This document shows, piece after piece, positions 1 to 9,300 of a stretch of 64,000 nucleotides of DNA. Both the position numbers and the translations under genes were made by a program. How positions within the stretch are numbered: position 1 is the first letter of the stretch; each line of letters opens with the position of its first letter. The notes below the pieces were generated by a model. That model did no database searches. It saw only the letters and a program-made list of their open reading frames with translations, and was not told the DNA's origin. Source of the DNA: Microbispora bryophytorum (GTDB lineage Bacteria; Actinomycetota; Actinomycetes; Streptosporangiales; Streptosporangiaceae); the NCBI RefSeq assembly GCF_006874465.1, contig NZ_VIRL01000026.1, positions 42,256 through 106,255 on the forward strand, in the 5' to 3' direction.

Positions 1-1
1 C

Positions 2-660
2 GAGGTCACGGTCCTGGAGAGGCGGGCGGAACGCGACCCGCACTCCAAGGGCTTCACGATCCACCCCCGCACGATGGAGCTGTGGGCGTCGCGCGGCGTC
101 GAGGAGTCGTTCGTCGCGCAGGGCAGGCGGGTGCCGGACTCGCATTTCGGTCTCCTCGACCATCGGATCGACTACGGGACGCTCGACACCCCCTTTCCCG
201 TACGTCCTCCTGCTCGCGCAGCCGAAGGTCGAGAAGCTGATGGAGGGCTACGCCCGCGACCTGGGGGTGGACGTGCGGCGCGGGCACGCCTTCCGCGTCG
301 GCCCAGGAGCCGGACCGGGTCGTGGTGCGGGCCGATGGCCCGGGAGGGCCCTACACGACGGAGACGGCGTTCCTGGTCGGCTGTGACGGAGCGGGCAGCG
401 CGGTCCGCTCGGCCGCCGGGATCGGCTTCCCGGGAACCGGCTCCTCCGCACACGCCTGGGTCGCCGACGTGACGCTCGACGACCCCCCCGCGGGGCTCCT
501 GAACCCTGCGGCGGCCGAGTGCCACGACGGCGACGAGACCCCCGCCGACGGTCTCACCCGACGACCGGACGGCTCATCGGGGGTCACGGTCAGCGCGGGG
601 TCACGGCCAGCGCGGGGTCACGGCCAGCGGAGGGCCGCGGTCAGCGGGGCGCGTCCGTGA
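2..660 (+). pseudogene. FAD-dependent aromatic monooxygenase remnant (5' end outside window)
   Basis: Reads as the middle of a PHBH/UbiH-type flavin monooxygenase, but no single frame holds it. The first frame gives EVTVLERRAER, then HPRTMELWASRG. Near position 200 the sense moves to another frame (FPYVLLLAQPKVEKLMEGYARD), and near 300 it moves again (VVVRADGPGGPYTTETAFLVGCDGAGSAVR). The last part contains the GD-type FAD/NADPH motif (VGCDGAGSAVR) of this family. After about 530 the homology ends in a Gly/Ser/Arg-rich tail with a short direct repeat (about 588-640). The N-terminal Rossmann GxGxxG would lie before the window. Two frameshifts and a lost C-terminus make it a pseudogene, unless both shifts are sequencing errors. 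Confidence 0.75.
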
Positions 661-1312
661 CGACGGCGAACACTCCGCGGACCTCGGCTCCGTCCGGCAG
701 CCGCCAACCGGCCACGACGTGACCCAGGACGCCGGCGACGTCCGCTTCGCCGGGCCGCAGGACGCGGGTCACCCGCATGGTCAGCCGTCCGCCCAGGCCA
801 CCGTCCGCGGCGTCTACCACGATGTCGGTGGCGTACGGCGCCTCGGCCACGGCGGCCGGCCGGATCGGGCCCGGCGCGGCGGCTCCCGTGAAGCCTGCGG
901 TGACCGCCGGGTCGGGGGTGTCGCTGAGGCTCTGATGCTGCGCCTTGGCGTCCCCCGCGACCAGGGCGTGGAGTTGTGCGACGAGGACCGGATCGTGGGT
1001 GCCGTCATAGATCCACCGCCGCCCCAGGACGCCGTGCTCCGCCGTCCCGATGAGTGCGTGGCCGGCCCCCTCCAGCGGCGCCCCCCGGTAGGTGAGCGGC
1101 ACGTGATAGGAGACGGGACGGTCGCCCGACACGTCGGTCACCACCATGAACTCCATGCCGACCTCGCCCTGCGGGTCGTCGAGCCGGAAGCCCCCGGCCT
1201 TCGTCAGCTCCGGTCGCCGTCCGTCGCCTCCGTACCAGGGCTGAGCAGGAAGCCACGTCGTGAGCAGCTCCAGCTTGGTGGGCGTCAGCGTGGTGCGATG
1301 GATGACTGCCAT
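641..1312 (-). CDS. Maltokinase N-terminal cap-like domain protein
   Basis: 223 aa, ATG start, beginning MAVIHRTTLTPTKLELLTTWLPAQPWY. This opening resembles a group of actinobacterial proteins related to the N-terminal cap of maltokinase (often called CG0192-related or glucan-branching-like). The kinase lobe is absent, so the protein is a stand-alone cap-like domain with no catalytic motif I can identify. There is no signal peptide or membrane segment, so it is likely cytoplasmic. Its 3' end overlaps the decayed tail of the monooxygenase pseudogene by 20 bp. Function is unknown; the family link is from memory of the N-terminal pattern and is moderately secure. Confidence 0.65.
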   Translation of the reverse strand: MAVIHRTTLTPTKLELLTTWLPAQPWYGGDGRRPELTKAGGFRLDDPQGEVGMEFMVVTDVSGDRPVSYHVPLTYRGAPLEGAGHALIGTAEHGVLGRRWIYDGTHDPVLVAQLHALVAGDAKAQHQSLSDTPDPAVTAGFTGAAAPGPIRPAAVAEAPYATDIVVDAADGGLGGRLTMRVTRVLRPGEADVAGVLGHVVAGWRLPDGAEVRGVFAVVTDAPR

Positions 1313-1421
1313 CCCGTGAAAACCCTTCGTCGGCGTCCCGTCACCGTGCTCCCCGGCGCGACCGCCGGGGGGCGGATCATCGTCTCACACGCCCCGCGGC
1401 GGCCGCAGTCCGAAGAGCGCG

Positions 1422-2264
1422 TCAATCGGCAAAGTCCGCGACGTGGTCGCGGGCCCAGGCGGCGAAGGTGCGGGGAGCGTGGCCGGTGACCTGTTCGACG
1501 GTGTCGGTCAGCGGCACGGGGCGGCCGTCGTTGGCCCGCCAGTAGTCGAGCAGGGCGTCGGCGTAGGGGCCGGGGATGTGGTCGGCCATCTCCTGCTTCC
1601 ATTCCTCGGGGGTGACGTGGTCGACGGCGATCGGCCGGCCGATGATCTCGGCGAGCCGGTCGATCTGTTCGCCGAACATGAGGCTCTCCGGGCCGGTCAG
1701 GTGCAGGCACCGGCCCTGGTGGCGCGGGTCGGTGAGCACGGTGAAGGCCACTTCGGCGAGGTCCCGTTCGTGGACGGGGTCGGTGTGGGAGCCCGGGTAG
1801 GGCAGGCGCACCGGGCTCCCGGCCCTGACCGGCCAGGCCCAGGCGCGCGCGTTTCGGGCGAAGGAGCCGGGTCGCAGGATCGTGGTGGTGAGCGGTGCGG
1901 CGAGCAGTGCGGTCTCGACGTCGAGATGGGACTTGGCCAGCGGGTCGCCGGCCGCGCCGGGAGCCAGCACGCCGGCGGACGACAGCAGGACGACGTGCTC
2001 GACGCCGGCCGTGACGGCCGCGTCGGCGAACTCGGCGATGTGCGAGGCCCCGGCGTACAGGAAGACGTCGGTCACGCCGGCGAGAGCGGCCGGGAAGGTG
2101 GCGGGATCCCGGAGATTGCAGGTGACGGCCGTGACGCCGTCGGGGACCCGCAGCTGTCCGGGGTCGCTGGAGCCCACGCGTACGGGACGGCGGGCCTGGA
2201 GCAGCAGGGTCAGCAGGTGGGTGGCGACCGCGCCGCGGCCTCCGGTGACGAGAATCATGGACAT
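1422..2264 (-). CDS. NmrA-like NAD(P)-binding reductase (atypical SDR)
   Basis: 280 aa. I chose the ATG giving MSMILVTGGRGAVATHLL because the nucleotide-binding beta-strand and glycine-rich loop begin right there; the open frame extends further upstream but without homology. The pattern (TCNLRDPATFPAAL, then VFLYAGASHIAEFADAAVTAGVEHVVLLSSAG, then LRPGSF, then DLAEVAFTVLTDPRHQGRCLHLTGPE) is that of NmrA/HSCARG-like or NAD(P)H-binding atypical SDRs. These lack the usual YxxxK pair and act as redox sensors or quinone/flavin reductases. The substrate cannot be deduced. It is monocistronic, with about 500 bp of apparently non-coding DNA upstream. Confidence 0.8.
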   Translation of the reverse strand: MSMILVTGGRGAVATHLLTLLLQARRPVRVGSSDPGQLRVPDGVTAVTCNLRDPATFPAALAGVTDVFLYAGASHIAEFADAAVTAGVEHVVLLSSAGVLAPGAAGDPLAKSHLDVETALLAAPLTTTILRPGSFARNARAWAWPVRAGSPVRLPYPGSHTDPVHERDLAEVAFTVLTDPRHQGRCLHLTGPESLMFGEQIDRLAEIIGRPIAVDHVTPEEWKQEMADHIPGPYADALLDYWRANDGRPVPLTDTVEQVTGHAPRTFAAWARDHVADFAD

Positions 2265-2767
2265 GCTCCGGTGATCGGTGCGGATTGGACGCGGATGCCT
2301 TCCGCGAGCGGCTGAGCGGACAGACGCTCCCCGGCCTGGAACCAACGGGATGCTCGTCACGCGTGCCGCGGGGGCGGCCACGCGTGGGACACCGTGGTGC
2401 TCGGCAGATCGAGCACGTCGGCGGCGACCACGAACGGGTGGATCGCTCATGCGGGTGGGAACAGGGTTGCGGGCATGGCGGGCAAACTCTCCGCTGAGAG
2501 ATCCAGACAGCCGTCGTTGAGGCTGTCGTGCCGGCCGGATGTCCCGACACGCTCGTGAACGAGCGCCGCACCTTACGATCAGGAAATTAGCACGAAACTC
2601 ACCTACCGGAGAACCCCACGCGGGTCGCCGGGGACGGCCCATCCGCCAGAGGCTCATCGCGGCCCGGCCCGGCCGGGCCGGCTGGTCAGGGGCGTGGCCG
2701 CCGGTTTCCTCGCCCCGACCCGGACCGATCACGTCTCACACGGCGCGGCGGCGATGAGCCGACCGGC
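2265..2767. other. Gene-free stretch upstream of the NmrA-like gene
   Basis: No convincing gene on either strand. The open frames here are compositional and show no family resemblance. The stretch contains a short hairpin (CGCTCGT-GA-ACGAGCG, about 2549-2565) and a relatively AT-rich patch at about 2575-2610 that could carry the promoter for the minus-strand NmrA-like gene. Nothing more definite was seen. Confidence 0.4.
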
Positions 2768-3370
2768 TCAGTCGCTGTCGCGGACCTTGTCGTACAGCAG
2801 GCACAGTGCCCCGCTCGCGGCCTGAGCGACGGAGACAGGCCGCCAGCCCGTGGCGGGAAGGCCGTCGGCGAACAGGCGGGGCCCGTCGCCGACCAGCTCG
2901 GGCGCGAGCGTGATGCTCAGCCGGTCGAGCTCTCCGGCCCGCAGCAGGGCCTGGATGACGCTGGTGCTGGCCAGCACGACGATGTCGCCGCCGTCCTGCT
3001 GCCGCAGCTCCTTCACGACCTCGGCGGGGCCGGCGGCGGCGATGCGGGAGTTCTGCCACACCGCCTCGGTAAGCGTGGTGGAGAAGACGACCTTCTCCAC
3101 CGTGTTCAGCCACTGGGCGAAGGCCCGGTCACGGGGGTCGGCCGACTCGTCCTCGGCCACCGCGGGCCAGAAGCCACCGAAGCCCTGGTAGTTCGTGCGG
3201 CCCAGCAGCGCGGTGGTGGCCCCGGAGGTCACCTTCACCATGTGGTCGCGGGCCGCGTCGCTGACGGCGTGGGGGACGATCCAGCCCATGTCGTACTCGC
3301 CGCCGGGGCCGTGGATGCGACCGTCGAGGGAGAGGGTGATGTTGCCGATTACGGTGCGGTTCGTTGTCAT
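2768..3370 (-). CDS. Dihydrofolate reductase / RibD C-terminal family reductase
   Basis: 200 aa, ATG start. It opens MTTNRTVIGNITLSLDGRIHGPGGEYDMGW, the hallmark of the RibD C-terminal/DHFR-like fold. Further matches are ATTALLGRTNYQGFGGFWP, the VVFSTTLTEAVWQNSRI strand and the nucleotide-contacting GDIVVLASTSVIQALLRAGELDRLSI segment. Members bind NADPH and reduce pyrimidine or pteridine-like substrates; this one is a stand-alone paralogue, not riboflavin biosynthesis itself. It is divergent from the LuxR-type regulator with only 42 bp between the start codons, so the two probably share regulation. Cytoplasmic. Confidence 0.85.
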   Translation of the reverse strand: MTTNRTVIGNITLSLDGRIHGPGGEYDMGWIVPHAVSDAARDHMVKVTSGATTALLGRTNYQGFGGFWPAVAEDESADPRDRAFAQWLNTVEKVVFSTTLTEAVWQNSRIAAAGPAEVVKELRQQDGGDIVVLASTSVIQALLRAGELDRLSITLAPELVGDGPRLFADGLPATGWRPVSVAQAASGALCLLYDKVRDSD

Positions 3371-3412
3371 GCGGCAAGTGTTGCCGGAGCGACACTCACT
3401 AACATCGGCCAG

Positions 3413-6058
3413 ATGGCCGATATGCCAGATGCGAACCTGGCCGACGACGGCGCTCCGCCACCGGAGCTGACCTCGTTCGTCGGCCGCCGGGCCGAGTTGC
3501 ACATGATCGGAGCGGCCCTGGGCGAGGCCCGCCTGGTCACCCTGACCGGCGCCGGAGGCTGCGGCAAGACCCGGCTGGCGGCCCGGCTCGCCAGGCGGCC
3601 GGTGTGCCCGCCGCGCGACGGCGTGTGGTGGGTGGATCTCGCGCAGGAGACCGACCCGTCCGCCGTGCCACGCCTCGTCGCGACGGTCCTGCGGGTGCTC
3701 CTGACCGGCGACTCGGACGAGACCGCCGCCCTGTCCAGGCAGCTGCGCGAGCGCGAGCTGCTCCTGGTGCTGGACAACTGTGAACACCTGCTGGGCGGTG
3801 TCGCCGACGTGGTGGCGGGCCTGCTGCGCCACTGCCCGCACGTCACCGTCCTGGCGACCAGCCGGGAACCGCTCGGCCTGCCCGGCGAGCTGGTCTGGCG
3901 GGTCCCGCCCCTGGACGCGCACGCTGGAGTCGCCCTCTTCCTCGACCGGGGCCACGACGTGCCGCGTACCGAGGAGGCCCTGACCGCGGTGCGCGGCATC
4001 TGCGCCCGGCTGGACGGCATCCCTCTCGCACTGGAGCTGGCCGCCGCCTGGACCGGCACGCTGACGCCTCAGGAGATCGACGCCGAACTGGACGACCGGT
4101 TCGCGATCCTGGTCACCGGCCACCAGGGGGCGCCACCGCGGCACCGCACGCTGGCGGCGTCCATGGCCTGGAGCCACGACCTGCTCCGGGAGCGCGACCA
4201 GGTGCTGTTTCGCCGGCTGAGCGTGTTCGAGCCGGGCTTCACCCTCGCCGCCGCGGAGGGCGTGCTAAACGGCCATGGCCGCGTGGAGTTGCTCACGGGC
4301 CTGCGCCGGCTGATCGACAAGTCGCTGCTGCTGGCCGAGACCCGCAGGGGCGTCACCCGCTACCGGATGCTGTCGTCGGTCAGGCGGTACGCGTGGGAGC
4401 GGCTCGCCGAGGCCGGCGAGCCGGCCGCCGTGCGCGACCGGCACCTGGCCGTCTGCCTGGCCCTGGTCCGGGAGGCCGCCCCGCTGCTGGACAGCGACAA
4501 GGACACCTGGCGGGCCAGGATGCGCGAGGACTACCCCAACCTGCGCGCGGCGCTCGAATGGGGTCTGTCCGGCGACCGTCCGGGCCCGGCGCGCCGCCTG
4601 GCGGCCGAACTGGCCTGGCTGTGGCACCTGGAAGGCCGGCTCGGGGAGGGCCTGGGACTGCTCCGGCTGGCGGCCGAGCGGGGCGCCGGCGAGCACAGCG
4701 CGCTGCAGGCCCGGGTGCTCACCGGCCTCGCGCTCGTCGCCGACACCACGCACCCGGCCGGGCTGGAGTTCGACGCGGCCGACGCCGCCCGTGCCATGGC
4801 GCTCGACCACGGCGATCTGCGGACCGCCTGCCTGGCGGGGTCGCTCAGCGCCATCGGCATGCTGCTCACCTCCCCGGACGAGGCGCGGGTAAAGGCCGCC
4901 GCCGTCCGCGAGGAGGCCGTCGCGGCCGGCGATCCCTTCGTGGCCGACGCCGCGCAGGTCCTCATCGGCCTGGTCCACCACATGAGGGAAGAGCATCGCC
5001 AGGCGCTGGCGGAGATGGAGACGCCGGTCCGCGGCCTGCTGCGGCGAGGCGACCGCGGCGTGGCGGCGCTGGCGCTCGGCCTGATGGCCCTCGGCAGCGC
5101 CTGTCTCGGCGAGCTGCCCCGGGCCAGAACGCTGGCGGAGCAGGCGGTCGAGGTCGCCACCCCTCTCGCCGACTACCACCGTGCCGGTACGGCACGCGCC
5201 GTCCTCGCCCGTGTGTGCCACCTGCAATGCGACGACGAGGCCGCCGAGCTCGCCCTCGACCCGGTCATCCGGCTGGTGGACCAGGCGCCGTCGGCGCCCT
5301 TCGTGCCGGGGCTCGCCTTGACGATCGGGCGGCTCTGCCTGAGCAGGCGTGAACCGGTGCGGGCGGCCGAATGGTTCAGGAGTGAGACGGCCTGGCGCGG
5401 CGGCGAGCAGCCGGACGAACTGCTGACCCCGGAGACCCGCATCGCTCTGGCGGCGGCGCTGCGACAGGCCGGCGACCCGGGAGGCGCGGCCCTCGCCTGC
5501 GCGGCCGGCCTCGATGCCGCCCGGGCCCTCGGGATGCCGCGCCTGATCGCCGAAGCTCTTGAGCAGCAGGCGTTCCTCGACGAGGCGCGCGCCGTCGCGC
5601 TGCATCTGGAGGCCCTGCGCCTGCGCGCCGCCAACGGCCTCCGTCTGGCCTGCGTGGACAGCCTTGAGGCTCTGGCGGCGTTCGCCGACGCCACCACCGG
5701 CGCCCGGATCATGGGCGCGTGCGATCGGGCCAGGGAGGAGCTCGGCTACCCCCGGCCGCACCGGCCGAGCGTCCCGTCTGCTCCCGAAGGCCGCCGGATG
5801 GAGCTGGAGGAGGCCATCGCCTTCACCCGCCGCGCGCACGGCGGCCGTCGCCGTCCCGCCTCCGGCTGGGCCGGCCTCACCCCCGCGGAGCAGGAGGTCG
5901 TACGGCTGGCCGTGGCGGGCCTGTCCAACCCCGAAATCGGTGACCGGCTGTTCATGAGCCGCAGCACGGTCAAGACCCATCTGGCGCACGTGTACGCGAA
6001 GCTCGGCGTGGCCAACCGCACGGAGCTGGCGGCGCTGCGCCGCGACCACGACCACTGA
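3413..6058 (+). CDS. Large ATP-binding LuxR-family regulator (NTPase-TPR-LuxR HTH)
   Basis: 881 aa if ATG at 3413 is used (MADMPDANL). The open frame runs 57 codons further upstream but through the divergent gene. Domains: SFVGRRAEL lead-in, Walker A GAGGCGKT (residues 46-53), Walker B LLLVLDNCEHL (about 117-126), the sensor motif VLATSREPLGLPGE, a helical repeat region rich in Ala/Leu/Arg, then a C-terminal LuxR/GerE helix-turn-helix (LTPAEQEVVRLAVAGL ... STVKTHLAHVYAKLGV, residues about 822-881). This is the actinobacterial STAND-type LuxR architecture. The ligand is unknown. The short divergent gap suggests that it controls the DHFR-like gene and itself. Confidence 0.9.
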   Translation: MADMPDANLADDGAPPPELTSFVGRRAELHMIGAALGEARLVTLTGAGGCGKTRLAARLARRPVCPPRDGVWWVDLAQETDPSAVPRLVATVLRVLLTGDSDETAALSRQLRERELLLVLDNCEHLLGGVADVVAGLLRHCPHVTVLATSREPLGLPGELVWRVPPLDAHAGVALFLDRGHDVPRTEEALTAVRGICARLDGIPLALELAAAWTGTLTPQEIDAELDDRFAILVTGHQGAPPRHRTLAASMAWSHDLLRERDQVLFRRLSVFEPGFTLAAAEGVLNGHGRVELLTGLRRLIDKSLLLAETRRGVTRYRMLSSVRRYAWERLAEAGEPAAVRDRHLAVCLALVREAAPLLDSDKDTWRARMREDYPNLRAALEWGLSGDRPGPARRLAAELAWLWHLEGRLGEGLGLLRLAAERGAGEHSALQARVLTGLALVADTTHPAGLEFDAADAARAMALDHGDLRTACLAGSLSAIGMLLTSPDEARVKAAAVREEAVAAGDPFVADAAQVLIGLVHHMREEHRQALAEMETPVRGLLRRGDRGVAALALGLMALGSACLGELPRARTLAEQAVEVATPLADYHRAGTARAVLARVCHLQCDDEAAELALDPVIRLVDQAPSAPFVPGLALTIGRLCLSRREPVRAAEWFRSETAWRGGEQPDELLTPETRIALAAALRQAGDPGGAALACAAGLDAARALGMPRLIAEALEQQAFLDEARAVALHLEALRLRAANGLRLACVDSLEALAAFADATTGARIMGACDRAREELGYPRPHRPSVPSAPEGRRMELEEAIAFTRRAHGGRRRPASGWAGLTPAEQEVVRLAVAGLSNPEIGDRLFMSRSTVKTHLAHVYAKLGVANRTELAALRRDHDH

Positions 6059-6295
6059 GACGCGGTCGGCGCGGCCCGGGTCGCGGACACACGGTCCCGG
6101 CCGGGTCGCCGCCCTCCCGTCACTCAGCGTGAGTGCCCGCTCTCCGCGGCATGACATCCGTCGCGGAGGTCTGGCATGCCGACGCACATCGCGTGCATCG
6201 CAGTGTCAACTTGTCTGACTTACCGCCCTCATATAACTTATTTTCCCTTTGTGTAGAGAACATGACTTAACTCCTCAATGGGCGAAAAGATTTCA

Positions 6296-6324
6296 TTGAC
6301 AGGCGGTTACGGTAAACGTTTAAT
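6296..6324 (+). promoter_or_regulatory. Near-consensus sigma-70-type promoter for the LamG-RHS unit
   Basis: TTGACA at 6296-6301, a 17-nt spacer, and TTTAAT at 6319-6324 (5 of 6 to TATAAT). It lies in an AT-rich island (about 6205-6325) that stands out in a GC-rich window. A GGGAGA ribosome-binding site at 6350-6355 precedes the ATG at 6362. The rest of the 6059-6361 intergenic stretch has no gene that I can see. Confidence 0.75.
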
Positions 6325-6361
6325 GTGGGCGATCTTGCGGATTTCGTACGGGAGATAACCC

Positions 6362-9300
6362 ATGTTTAGGCTTCCCGGACTGCGGAGTTGGCGTGCGCTC
6401 ACTTCCGTGGTCGTGGCGGGTGTACTGGTGGGAACCGGGGCACCCCCGGCCGCGATGGCGGCACAGGAAGGTCGGACGGGATCCGACACGGGCCGGCTCG
6501 ACGGCTGGCAGCAGGCGCTGAAGCGCGCGGCCGAGATCCGGGAACCGGTCGAGGTGACCGACGCTCGGACCGAATTCACCACCACGTATGCCAATCCGGA
6601 CGGCGAGTCGTTCCGGCTGGAGCAGTCCACCACCCCCGTCCGGGTCAAGGGAGCGGACGGGGCGTGGGTGTCACCCGACGCGACGCTGGAGCGGCGTGCC
6701 GACGGAAGCGTGGGGCCGGCCGCCGCCGCCGTGGGCGTCTCCTTCTCCGGAGGCGGCGACGGCGGGAACCTCGTCACGATGAACCGCGACGGCCGGACCC
6801 TCGCGCTGGGCTGGCCGGGAACCCTGCCGGAGCCGGTGCTGGACGGCCCGAACGCCACCTACCCGGACGTGCTGCCGGACGTCGACCTCAGGATGACCGC
6901 GACGACCGAGGGCTTCCGGCAGGTTCTGATCGTCAAAACTCCGCAGGCCGCGGACAACCCCGCGCTCGCGAAGATCCGGTACGCCGTGAAGTCGTCCGGG
7001 CTCAAGGTGGAGCAGACCGCGGACGGCGGCATGTCCGCGACCGACGGCAACGCCACCGAGGTCTTCACCTCTCCCCCCGCCGCGATGTGGGACTCCACCG
7101 GGGACCCCGCGGCAGGGCAGACCGGAACAGGGCAGACCGGAACGGCCGGCGCCCCCGCCGCGCCGTCCTCCCCTGCCCCGTCCACCACCGACTCCACCCC
7201 GTCCGCCGACTCCACCCCGTCCGCCGATTCCACCCTGTCCGCGAAAGGCGGCGCTCCCCAGGGCGCGCCCGCGGACGGCTCGGCGACCCCGGCGACGACA
7301 CCGGAGCCGTCGTCACAGGCGACGCCCCAGCCCTCGGGAGGTGTCTCGGACGAGGGGCAGGCCGCCGACGGTCCCGCTCCCGGGGCGGGGCACGCCGAGC
7401 TGCCGATCGAGGTCGGTAAGGACACGCTCACCCTCGTGCCCGACGCCGGCCTGCTGCGCCAGAAGGACGAGTCGGCTTATCCCGTCTACATCGACCCCAC
7501 GGTGACCTGGGGAGAGACCGACCGGACGCTGCTGCGCTCGGACGGCTACAAGTCGTACAACTGGGGGAACGGCAGCAACAACCAGGGCGAGGGCGTCGGC
7601 CACTGCGGCACCTGGAGCGGCTACTACTGCGGGCCCGGCTACACCCAGCGGCTGTACTTCCAGTTCTCCCCCGCGAGCCTCAAGGGCAAGCAGGTGCTGA
7701 GCGCGGCGTTCCGCGTCACCGAGCCCTGGGCGTTCCAGTGCAGCCCCCGCTGGGTGGACCTCGAGCGGACCAACAACTTCACCTCGTCCACCACCTGGTC
7801 GGGCCGGCCCAAGGAACTCGACCTGATGGTGGACCGGAACGTGTCGGCGGGCCGCGGCTCGGCCTGCGACCCCGACCAGCCGGCCGCGCCCATCGAGTTC
7901 AAGGACAACGCGGAGGAGACCAACGAGAACCTGACCCCGACCGTGAAGGACTTCGCGGCGGGCAAGTTCTCCAAGCTCACCCTGGAGCTGCGGGCGCACG
8001 ACGAGGGCGACACCTCCGCCTGGAAGCGGTTCAGGAACGACGCCGTGCTCGTCGTCGACTACGTGGGGGTGCCGGCGCTGCCGACCGGCATCGGCCTGGT
8101 CACCGGGTCCGGCACCGTGTGCGAGACGAAGGAGTCCGCACCCGCGGTCGTCTCCGATCCCACGCCCGCCCTCGCGTCCACACCCCAGACCGCCCCGGGC
8201 GGCGAGTCGGGCGCGATGCTCCGGGCGGCGATGGACGTCGACAAGAAGAACGCCGACGGCACCTGGACCGACGCCTTCACCACGATGGAGCGGCCGACGA
8301 CCGGGCACGTGGGCGACAACGTGAAGGTCACCGCCTCCACGCCGACGCTGTCGGAAGGGGTGCTGTACCGCTACCGCTCGTGGACACGCTCCTACTACAG
8401 CAACTACACCAAGCAGCTGCCGGGGCCGTCCAACGGCTCGACCACCGGATGGTGCTACTTCAAGGTCGACCCGACCGCGCCCAAGGCGCCCGCGGTCACG
8501 CTCGGCGCGCCGTACACCGCCTGCACCACCACGAGCTGCGCGCCGGCCGGCGGGCCCGGGCAGAGCACCACCGTCACCTTCGGCCCCGCGTCCGGCGACG
8601 CCAACAACGTCGCCTACCAGTACCGCGCGTCCAGCAGCTCGAGCTGGTCGTCCGACGTCGCGGGGGCCACGGCCAAGGCGGTGATCACCCCACCGGCCGC
8701 CGGCACGTACAGCCTGTACGTGCGCGCCAAGGACAACGTGGGCAGGTACGGCGCGACCACGGCCGTCGACTTCCTGGTCGCCGCGGGCGCGGGCCCGGTC
8801 GGCAGGTGGCACTTCGACGAGGACTCCGGCGCCGCCGTCGACCGGGGCAGCGGGCACCACGACGCCACGCTCTCCGGCGGCGCCGTACGGGACACCCGGG
8901 GACGCCGCGGCGAGGTCTGGTACGACGACGCGGGCACGGCGCTGGAGACCCCGAAGGCCGACAAGGGGTTGGGCCTGAACGGCACGTCGGCGTACGCCGC
9001 GACGTCCGGGCCCGTGCTGGAGACCAGGTCGGCCTACACGGTCGCCGCCTGGGTGCGGCTGGACAAGGTGAGCGACGACGGCATCGTGCTGTCGCAGGAC
9101 GGCTCGGGCGGCTACAGCCCCTTCCTGCTCTGGCACGAGAAGGACTACGGCGCCTTCTGCTTCGGCGTGAAGGAGAAGGACGAGGCGACGGGCAAGGCCT
9201 ACTTCGGGGTCTGCGGCAAGAACGGCACGTCCAGGGCGAACGTCTGGACCCACCTGGCCGGCACCTACGACCCGGCGACGCAGAAGCTGAGCTTCTACGT

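Noticed and set aside
2539..2757. 72-aa plus frame (MSRHARERAPHLTIRKL...)
   Set aside because: No RBS or family resemblance, and composition like random GC-rich DNA.
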